Below are positions 36,601 through 48,600 of a stretch of DNA of 64,000 bases, one piece after another. The stretch spans positions 155,766,199 to 155,830,198 of the forward strand of contig OX235279.1 of NCBI GenBank assembly GCA_944472155.2, in the 5' to 3' direction. The DNA is from Trichobilharzia szidati. Its lineage: Eukaryota; Platyhelminthes; Trematoda; Strigeidida; Schistosomatidae. The notes beneath the pieces are model-generated. The model worked only from the letters and a program-made list of their open reading frames with translations. It was not told the DNA's origin and did no database searches. Position 1 is the first letter of the stretch. Each line of letters begins with the position of its first letter. The position numbers were made by a program, and so were the translations under genes.

Positions 36601-39600
36601 AGATACATAACCAAAAACAACAACAACAACAAGCACTAACCACTATCAGAAACGGGAGAAACTGTAAGGAAGTCACCTCTTTCACTTATCCGATGACATG
36701 GATGATGTCGAAGTCAGGATCAGAACAGTAAGACAGGTCTGTGTTAATCTAAAATCAGTATGGGAATCTACTCTACTCAGAATAAGAAACAAGATTTGGA
36801 CTCTCAAAACTAATGTCAAGTTAGTCAGTGCTTCTATATGTTTCACAGATTTGGCGCCCGCATCACCAAAAACGACATTTCCAACAGGTTTAGTGCAGAC
36901 TTTAATCAACAGCTGCTGTTGCTTACGGTGATTCAATATTGAAGTTTGTTAGATGGCTGGTCAAACACGGATAAGCAACAAGGAACTGTGGCAGTGCGAC
37001 GAACCAACCGACCAAGAACCTATCGCCCAAAAAATATGCAGAGGGAAATGCAAGTGGGAACCATTGAGTAACATCACACACAACGCAGGCTCCTTTTGAA
37101 TACAACCCCCAAATGACAAACGATGAGGTGGGCGTGGATTCAAGAGTTATATGGAGGAGATGGGAGCTACTAAGCCATCATGGAGGCAGTCACCTAATAG
37201 GAAGACCGCGAAGAGAACACCTAACACTGGAGATAAAGTGAAGACACCTATGATCAAAGACAGCCAGCCAAACTTTCCACATCTTCCACTCTCAATGACC
37301 ATATTTCACTCACAGCCATAAAGAAAGATAGACAGATAGAGCGAATTGCTACTTCAGGTCAGTACACACGTCTTTTGACCGACAGTCAGTGGGATATCAA
37401 TCACGTCTACGCGAGAGATGGAGGTAGTCGTACACAAATGCCACACGGCTCTTTTTTGTATCCTTACTGATATTTCGACCGATATCTGATACCTTGATGT
37501 GGTGGTTGTGGTAGCATGGCTTGCATATCACGATAAACTAGTGAAGTTATAATACCTGGAACTGATATTCCTGCAGGTCCTGCTATGCCGTCAAAAAGGT
37601 TTTTAGGAGAGCGACTAGACTAAAAGCAGTTACTAGCACAGTGTAAGATTTTTACACCATGCTGAGGATCTGTCGGCAAAATGGTACTGCTAGGAAACAG
37701 GGATGTAACAGCAATAGGGTATTTCCCTGAGATGACCAGCATACCAGTTATTTTGCCCCTCCACTCTGAAGAGGGAGTGGGGTAAAAAAATGTCAACTCC
37801 GAAAATTCTACATTCGAGCTTACTCTACAGCGGTCCCTAGTCGGACACAACTCCAATAACCAATTCAAACAGGCCTTGTGCCACCGTCCTCTAATACTTG
37901 CCCCCTGGGCCCTGAGGTCACGTTATATTAGTTCTCTTTGTCTTAGATATCCCAATAAAAAACTATGTTAGCGATAACACACGAATAGACTGGATAAGAG
38001 TTAGGTAGGGGAGGTCAAATCAGAACCTGACATCAGTCCATGAAGTCTTTGACAGTTTGGTTTGAGCAAGCCATGTAGGGGGGGGGTATAGACTACCCGG
38101 CCACAGACTCACTTAAACGATAGAATACGAAAGACTTGGTAAAGAAATGGTAATTTGGAATTTGGTATCTCTATATACCTAAATTATGTATACCTTATCT
38201 TCCACACACCATTTGCACAGATCTTCGTGTTATGGTACTTCTGGACTTCATATTGTGTTTCGTTGTGTTCTTTTCACGTCTCCCGTGTATCTTCACAACG
38301 CTGTATCATTTGCCTTCCCTGAAATCAAACGTATCTCCCTGCTATTCGATGTTTTTATGCTGATGAACGTCTCTTTATCTACTGCTGATAAATCTTATCA
38401 GTGGCACTCACCATACTAGGAGTGCTGAGAATCAATCACTTGGGAATATTGGTCAAGGGCTCAAAATCGTCCCTTGTGTAACCTACCTCCTAGACCCATT
38501 AAGCCTTCATGTTATCCTGTGTTAATGTTCTTTCTTTCCCCCATACATTTCTCTCTCTCTCTTTTCTTACTCTATGATTTCTGTGCTATGTGAAGAGTCA
38601 ACTTGAAGAGCTGTTGAACTTCTGTGCTACGTTCTATGTAGAAACTCAGTCAGTGAGGAGACCATTACGTGATATCACACACCGCGTAGGTTATAGTGTC
38701 GGTGGGAATGCGTTGGATGTAGGACAAAGGGGCACATGAGGGAGATTATGTGAAAAAATGAAATCTTGTGGGGCGACAATTGTGGAGCCAGGTGAAATGC
38801 TTCTCCACGTCAAGCGAAACATCCGCCAAAGAAAACTCAACGAAGCCTTCCAAGTGAACACAAGAGTTAGATTTGACTGCTTACTATCACCGATGATGAT
38901 ATCCCAAATTGTGGTGGACTGGATTATATGGAAAACCATATGTGGGGAACGGGAAGCTACGAATACGTTGGGTTAACAAGGAGACTCTAGAAGATCTGGA
39001 TTTCCCGCGGATGATCTATGTCCAATGTCACACACAAACTGGATACCTACAGAAGAAAACCAACAAGTCGGCAGAAGAAGCTGGAAACAAAGACTTAAAC
39101 TGAAAATAGAGATGACGGAGGTTACGAAGATAAACAACTAACCAACAACAAGCACCAATCACTGTCAACGGAAGAAATTTCAAAGAGGTCACTTCCTTCA
39201 CTTATATAGCTATGCAGCATCGTTTCAACTACAGGCAGTGGGCAAGGTGGAGGATGTAAAAAACCAGTCAGGAGAGGAGTGGCAAAAAAGACCTTTTCAC
39301 TCTGAAATCAGTTTGGAAATCTTCTACACTCTGCTTCAACATAAAGAAAAAAACTTGGATTCTCTTCAACACAAATGTTAAATGGGTCAGTCATTTCTTC
39401 TATATGGGTGAGAAAGTTGGCCAGAGCATTTCCAACAGCCAGCTGCAGTCTATTATCAACCTCTGCGTTTGCAGGCTCCATACTGAAAATCAGATGCCCG
39501 GTCAGAAAGAATTAGCAACAAAAAAAACTCTGGGAATGAACCCATCAAGAACCTTCTGCCTACCCAACATATATTCCGGAGAAAATGAAGATTGGTTGGA

Positions 39601-42600
39601 CACATGCTGAGGAGACTGTTAGGTGGCATAGCGTGCTAGACCATCACTCCAGTGGAACCAAAGTGGGAAACGAAGAGTTGGATTTTCGTCAAAGGGTAAA
39701 GAGGACCACCAAGAATAGGACGAAATGGAGATGTGCCTCGGTTATAGCCCTATGTCCCACTCCGAACCCAAAGGAACGAAAATAAATAATAACAATAATA
39801 AAAATATAAAAATTATTGCCTGAACAAAAACCCAATTGTGAAACTTACTAAAAATGACCACAAATTCAACAAATATATTTTATTCCACGATATAATTAGT
39901 ATACTATAACGACTTTGATTTCCTCGAGCACGTGAATCATTCAGTGAGAAATTATAACTAAACACATGACCATTTGTCTCATCACCGAAATAGAAGACAC
40001 CAACTTGTCCAGGACATACCTACACGCAAAAAATTAGTAAAGACAATTATGTAATAATAGTACTAACAATCAGATCAGATCATAGGCTGTACTATAGAAA
40101 AGCCGTGACCACTGAGGTCCACCATGCATCAAGGTGAAGAAGAGCATGCACTCATCGAAGGTATTAGTTGGCCATGATAACGCTATATTATCACACGAAT
40201 TGAAAACGTTAGAATGCAGGGGTTGTGGAATCCAGTCCGACTCAAGTGTGACTGGATGGTCAAAGAGCTTTGTCTCTTCGCAAGCCGAAGGTCCCGGGTG
40301 GCTCGATCTCTGGTGGGGTCGCAGTTGCACCCTGAAGAGGAGTCGCGAGACATGCGGACGAAACAGCTGTACAGTACTCCCTAGGGTGGTTTCAATGACC
40401 TCTGTAACTGGTATCAACTCGTGGTCAATCCTGTAACCAATCAAATCCCCCCTCCTGCAAACCAACACTTGGTAAATGATTAATCTGATGCACACTAGTG
40501 ACTGCCTCTATACAGCAAGTAGTTACCGGGAGTTCTTAGTTAGAAGTCATGCGACCAAGGGAATCCACCAAGCCAGGTAGGATAACAATTATTCGCCCAC
40601 AACATTGGCAGGCGGTGATACCGCTACATATATATATATATATATGTATATATATACGAGATCGCCTTGTAACTGGAAGATTCTGGATTGAAACCCCTAT
40701 GGTGTGTGCATACTGCTTAAGAAGAGCCCCAAACTAGGACTGGACGAAACAGCTGTGGCTAGCTGGTCTTCCAAACGTTCTTTAACAATAATTCAGTCAA
40801 CATCTAGTTTTATAAAAATTAATCTTAAGTCTGATGATGAAATGACTAACACAAGTCAGTCAACAAATCACTGAAAAATACTAGCAGTGGGGAGTGCTGA
40901 ATGGCAGTTTTATCCGAAATTTGGGACTCACTTTTCAGCAAGTACACACAATCATGACTCATCCCATCAACCAGAACGGAATCCAATGGTTGAAGCATGA
41001 ATTCTAACCTGCTGCGATTTGTGCTATGCATACAAAACGCAACCGACATCAATCACTGTGTCATCGAAGAGTACTCTTGTCCTTATACCAGCCAATGTGG
41101 TTGGTGGACTCCATTATTCGTGGTGGTTATGCGCGACTTCCTTCCTAGAACACCGCAGTCAACTATTCGTCCTCCTACAGTCATTCAATAACTGACGCAC
41201 TAGTGAGCATTAGATTATGCGTTAGGTAAGGCGGAGGGGAAGTCAGGTACGATGCATCAATTTAGGAGATGGCTAGGACAACAGATGTTACGCATAGTTA
41301 GCCATAGCTTTCCTCGATAGGTGACGTAAGGAACAGACATAAGTATAGGTAAGAAAATAAATAGTGGTGACCAAACCAAACCTTGTCATCCGTCCATAAA
41401 ATCTTTGACAGCTTGAGTTAGCCATGTAAGGAGGTGTAAACTGTCTGACTGGTTGGGAGTCTTCGAGATTCTAAGATCCAATGACGGCTGGAGACTATTG
41501 ATGATTGGGCTAAAAATCTTCGGTCTCAATGATGGCATAGATGCGCATCCACTCTTAGTGATTTTACATACACAGTGAACCCTAGGGTCTCAGTTGTAAC
41601 GGAGTGGTCATTTCTTGTTGGTTGTTGTCTAATTTGACCACAATGCATCCCGAGACACGACACTATAGCCAAATAGTCACTTGAAAATATTCCCCCACTA
41701 CACTGAGATAGATGACACAGAAATCAGATTCAACCGCGACAACAATAACTTTACTATTCAAAATATGGCGTATATATATATATATATATCTTTTCCACAT
41801 CAATGGAAATTTAAACCATAAATAGATAATCAATATCTGGTCGCTAGCATGACATCGGAGATCCTCCGAAACAAATCAATCAGGCCACTGTATAGTCACA
41901 TGCATCAACTATAAATTCACAGCTAACGAAGATAGTTAGCTCGTCTTTATGACTCCCCTTCTCAATAGATTTTCAACCGGAGGATCACTGGAAGATATTT
42001 GTAAATCGGGGTATTCTCCGTCTATGATATCTCTCCCACTTCCGAAAATAGTGTGGGATCCTTGATTCGTGCACGGTTGACTTTACCAGCAAAAGTAAGG
42101 AAGTTATCACATTGTTCCTCGGCTAGAATTAAACATTTCTAATGGATATTGAATACCAATGCATATACCCCACCCACCAAACATTTTACGAAAAATTTGC
42201 ATTGTCCCATCAAAATCAAAATCAATGTCACGAAAAAGTATTTCCGAAAATGACGGTTTACCAGTCGAATCAACGCTGAATATATCGAAATCACAACAAT
42301 TGATAATAAAACAAAAATGTTCAAATTTCTTTGAAATGGACTGAACATCACAAGGTATTTCATCAACTAAGTTCAAAACATCTGCAATACGCATTTTTAG
42401 TAACACAGAACGTACTGAGTACTCGAGAGGACTCCTCCTTTTCCTCTGAGATAGGAGAAATTGGGGTGTAAATCTCTGCACTTGAACTGATCATATCTAC
42501 TGATTTCGCAAAGATAAAGCCTTCACTACATTTTGATGCACTACTGGGATTCAGACTATTAATCTGACTTTCAACATCAATTTTCATAGATTCATTGAAA

Positions 42601-45600
42601 CCCAACTGTGTAAATAATGCATCAATGATAAATTGCTATGTACTTCTGTGGCTTATTGGATAACAGAATCAATAATCCCGGTATGAGAATGACTAGATGA
42701 CTGCAAAGACAGTTTTATTAGTAAGCACTTTGATCAGTTCAACTTAGAAGTCTTCAAATTACTGCTGCTGTGATGTAACAGTGACTGGAGTTGCTCAAAA
42801 AAACTGAAGGACATGATTGAAAATACCACGTTGAAAATTAATACGAGTAGATATAACACCAGATTAATTTAAATACTCCTATAATGATAGCAATAGAACA
42901 CGATTTCAGCAAATACGTATTTTCGGTAAATTCTCGTCAGGCTTTACACGATTACAGAACAAAATATTATGTCATTATCATTATGAGAAGAGTTAAATTA
43001 TTGAAAACCTGCGAGTATCCTGGTAACATTGAAAGAACTCAGTGAATTCTTGAAGTTTAGCGATAGGCTCACTAAAGGAAATGTATCTGTGGTGAGAGCT
43101 GGCCGCTAGCCAGATTGGTAGACAGTAATTTACGTCAATGTTTATGTCCCAAATATTAGTCATATGAAAACAAGATCAAAGACTGATAGCAGACTGTGCG
43201 TAGGCGGATACAATGAGCAGATAGATGATCTGACATTCAAGAGACACTCACAAAGAGATGAAAGATTAACTTTTAGTGAGAAACAACCAATCAGAAGACT
43301 GTGTTTGTCTGCTAACAATAATCTATAATAATGTACATGAAAATCTATAAATATGTGTTGATTTCCATAATAAACAATCTGTTGCCTGACTCTTGCCTTC
43401 TGTCGTTACATATCTATTCAATTTATTAAATTATGCATGGAATTAAGTCGTTATCGGGGATTATTTTGGAAATCGCTAAGGAGTCCACAAGTAAGACTGA
43501 ATGCAAGGACTCTGAAACGCTTTGACTTACATCAAACTGACTCGACTGACAGCATTGAGAGCAAATATTTTGACTTTGATAGATATTTATCGAAATATCA
43601 AATTGCAGTTGACAGTTTACAATATGATCTACTGTGTAAGTTTTGTGAAATACATCAAGAAAGTTACTGATAAACTTATGTAAAAACTCAATGTCCATCT
43701 AATGAAAACATTCGACAAAAAATCACCACAAAGTATATTTCCAACACATCCGGAAGGGTATTTTCATAGCTTTTCCAGTGTTTCTCCCACTCAGCTCGAA
43801 CTAGAAGTGTTGTCATCAGGTTCAAGGTTTTGTGATGTTGTAAACCATCCAATAAGATTATAAACTGAATCACGGTTTGAAAAACTTTTTAGTCAAACAT
43901 ATGACTTAATTTCACTATCTCAATTGCAGCTAGAAGAACTAAAGTTCTCTCTTGTTGAAAACTGCTACCAATATACATCAAGAAGATGTATTGATAAAAG
44001 TACCCTCAGCAAGGCTAATATTGAAGCCTTAAAGAGAATCCGATCAGATGAGAGTATTATTACAACGAGATTCGATAAGGGGGCTGGGACCGTTTCCTAG
44101 ATAAAGCCGACTACACTAATAAGATCAGTGGCATTTTTCAGGACACTACAAAATTTCAAAAACTTGCTAACTCCAAACATGATGTACAGAAAGTTGAAAA
44201 AGAATTTTTCAAGGTACTGGTATCCAACCAAATAATGTCTCTCAAAATTCTCGAACGTCTTGGGCCTTTAGGAACAAATATACCTAGAATGTATGGGCTA
44301 CCTGAAATTCATAAACCCAACATGCCTGTGAGACCTATATTAGATATGTTTAACTCAAGATACCATGAAACAGCAAGATGGCTGGCAGACATATTTAAAC
44401 CAGTGCAGCTAAAAGTGGATAAGTATAGGTTGAAGGAGATCCATGATGAAACAATCATCTCTATGGATTTCACCTCCCTGTTCACGAATGTCCCTTTATT
44501 AGACACCATCGACTTCATCTGTGAATCACTCATAGAAAATGATATGGACGTAGGGGTAACACCTAAAACACTACGGGAACCGCTATTCCGATGTGCGCTT
44601 TCAGTACAACAACGAATTTTATCCACAAGTGAAGGGCGTAGCAATGGGCTCCCTCTCTGGGTCCTCTTTAAGCCGACATGTCTATGGCAAAATTAGAGAA
44701 TAATACACTCAAAAATGTAATCAACGAACTCTCCTTCTATTGTAGATTTACGGCGATACTTTTGACTTGCACGATAATAAAATCGATGCCGAGATCCTTC
44801 TCCAAACGTTCAGTAGGGCTCACAAATCGAGTTCACATATGAAAAGGAGAAAGACAACACCTTATTATTTCTCGATATCCTGCTAACAAGGAGGCAAGAT
44901 GGCAGTATTAAACGGGGTATTTTCTGGAAGAATACATAAGTCGGCCAATACACGCGTTTCAAGTCGTTTGTTCCTCTTGCACACAAACGAAATCTTATCA
45001 GTATCCTGATGTATTGTGCTAGAAAAATCTGCACAACTGACACTCTAGACAATGAAAGAAGGAAAATAGAAAATTTATCATGTGAGAACGGATGCCTCGA
45101 CAAAACTGCTAAAGTCCACGTTGAGGAGAACAGATAGAAGCAAATGTCTACAAACTGGGCAGAAGAAACGTATATACATGACTTTTAAAGAAGACGCAGC
45201 AACCGATTAGCTAGTATCGAAACTTCGAAAAATAATAGCCAAAACATTCTTTGCAGCAACACTGTGTTTAAAATTCGCCACTTGTTCTATAACTTCGACG
45301 CAGGCAAAGGACAGACTACCAAGTCCGGCCACTTCAACGTGCATTTACATGTTTGACTGTTTATGTGGACACAGCTACAGGGATTAGAACGACTGAGCAG
45401 GCCCACCGTCGTCTTGTTCAGAGTCATCCAGCGTCATTAGGTAAATGAGTTTCAAAGTCGGTCAGAAGTTCCAAATTGGCACACATAATGGATACGGAGC
45501 ACATGAATGATAAAAATTCAGCTTTTACAATTCTATACAAGGTCCCACCGCAACTTCTTAGGTCGGTACGTCTTCGGTTACTAAGCATAGTTGGGGCAGT

Positions 45601-48600
45601 TGCCATTTTTCCAACCTAATTTCTCTGTTCAGAAAAATTTTGTAGAATCTCTCTCCCTCCCTTGGCCTTCGCCCCCAACCTAAAATAGTTCCCTGCTGGT
45701 GATACCGGGTTTTTAATTTATTTATTTAATTTTATTTGCAATGCCAACTGTATTATTAATATCATGCTGTGCTGTTGTTGTACATTTTATTCTCGGTTTG
45801 ACAATTTAATATTATATTATCTAATTGCTATGTGACAATGGTTATTTCTCTCTCTAGCCCTAATAGTATGCACATTCTAACTATACACTCACCGTTGCCT
45901 AGATCATATAAACACTTGAATGAATTTATCCTTATTATTATTATGATAACCTTGATTGTTATCCATTAATTCACCACTGACAATATACTTCATAAACCAC
46001 ATCAATTCAAATTTCTATGGTGAATATTTCATCATGTGTATGATGAGAATTTACCTAAATTATGTTCTGTTCCATGCCAAAATATACTATGGCTGCACGG
46101 AATAGGATAAGGTTGTCGCCAAAATGGCTACACTGTGGCAATTTGAAGAGCTGCTGTACTTCTTAGCAAAGTTCTATGTTGAAACTCAGTCTGTCAGTCA
46201 GTTAGAATCTCATGAAGACAAGGGAGTTATCGAAAATGGAATATTCTTTGTTTACGGTAATCCCAATGTATTTTTGAAATTCACTAAAGACGTCATAAAT
46301 CAATACATCTGCTTTTCAGCATTTGCTTACGTGAAACTTTATTATTATCATTATTATTGTTACTGCCATTTTTAGAAACGTTATCTAAACCAGGCCCGTG
46401 TACTTACACACAAATTTACAACTTTTAAGGTTTCCTAAACATCAAGTGAGTCATCCATGTATGTTCAGATTTCTTATCAAGCACCATTGTTTAAACCAAA
46501 ATAAACATAGAAATAAATTCACTTTTAAATAATGTAGAATATACAAATATATTGGTGACACGATTAAATGAGAGCTGATATCTGTTGGAGGACCATTAGG
46601 AAACTAGCCAGCCAAAGGGAGTAGTGCCAGACAGCTGTTTTATTCAGTCCTAAGTTTGGAACTCTTCTTCATAGTACACACCTACTGGCAACCGAACCCA
46701 GGATCCGGGTACAAAGTGAGCTCAAACACCACTCACTCACTGGAACCCAACTCAGTGTTTTACGCATGGATTCCAACTTCTACCAATTTGTGATTTTAAC
46801 ACGACCGGCGTTAGCCAATTTCATAAGCGGCGAGTACATATCCTCACTCCCGAATGACGTGGTGCACCCCCAAACTGGTCACGACTTCTCACTAGAACAC
46901 TCCAGTCTACTTCCTCGTGTAGTCAGTCGGAAACCAGTGAGCATCACGTTAATTTTCAAGATTTAGTTTGTAGGGGGGAACTGATTTGTTTCAATTTTCA
47001 CCAAGGATTGATATCAGTTAGAGTAGCGTAGAAAACCAGGATTGGACTACTGAACAGCTGTTTTTTCCTGTTTAACGACATATCGGTATTAAGCACACAC
47101 ACCACCCGCGTCTCAACCACCTAGCACCTTCCGATAACAAGGTAAGCGCACATGCAACCCGACTCAATGGACAGCCCATAAGTTCCAACTCCTACTAATT
47201 CCCGATATATTTAACGCAGCCGCTAACCAATGTCATAGGTGTAACGGAAAGATTGCTTGGAAAATCACTCCTGAATGGTCTAACTTCAATATTTATGCAA
47301 CTTATTTGGATGTTTCAACTAATTTTGTAATAATTATCCGTTTTCCACCCAGACTGTATATATCATTCATCTGCCGTTTGCATCTCACATGTTGACTTAA
47401 TCGTCATTATTCGCCTTCGTTACTGTTTAATCTCTAACACTGATGCTTCTATTTGCGGTTGTGCTACGATGATGACAATGTGTTGTCTTACGATGTGACT
47501 TTGTTTGAGAGAATCAAGGAATTTCCTACCTTGATCCGTTTCAATGAGATCTCCTGGTGTGCGATTCCTCTAGACAGGGATTTTGACCCAACTACGTTCT
47601 TGGGAGTATCCTACTTCAGTCTAATTACTCATTTTGTACTTAGCAACTTACATTGACATTATAGCTGCCTAACGGTACTGTTAACGTAATTTTGTGGTTT
47701 TGCCGTTATTATTATTTGACAGAGTTGTAAATTTATTCATGAATAATAATCTTTCTGCATTTGTCTTTGAAGCGATTTCTCATCGTGAGCGTCTCAAGCA
47801 AGTGTCGCATGGCTGCTGTAAAATAAGACGCAGGGACCAGCCCCCTGAGTTAAGATCTCAACGAGACTCGTCGACTGGTTTCAATACACTTATTTGCACA
47901 GATGTATACCAGTTCGAGTTGCCACCACCAACCTCCACCTCCATAAACCCCACAAAACAAGAAATGGGATTAATCAGAGGTTCAAAAGAGCACAAATGAA
48001 CAGAAATTTAAAGCGAAATCAATACTAGTATGGAATAGCAATGCAGTTTTATTCGATGTCACAGATTACAAAAAGAGAATGTATCCCAGTCAGAGATTAA
48101 GAACGACCATCTTCAGCCAGCCACAGTACTAAATATGCACAGCTTCCATTGGTTCATACCTTACCGAGGATCTCAACTAGTCAGGCAGTCGATGTTGTCC
48201 TACATGGCTAGCTCAAACTAACTGTCAAAGATTTCGTGGATTGATTCCGTGTTTTGGTTTGACCACTACTAGCTCTTCTCCAACCTCATTGATCCTATGT
48301 CAGCTAACATTGGTCGTCGAGGAAAGCTATGGCCAGGCTAGCATGCATAGCACATGTCCTAGCCATCTTAATCGATGCAGCTGCTTCCCAATCTGATCGA
48401 TTGATTTCCCCTCCCACCTACCTAACACTCCACAAATGCCTAACCTCAATATAACTCACCCTATTAAACCTGCCACCTAACAAGGGAGATAGAATGGAGA
48501 CACCTATGATCAAAGACGGCTAGCCAGTCTTCACATATCTTTCACTTTCAATAGCCATGTTTCGCTCACAGCCAGCCACAAATAAAAATGGAGCGAACTG

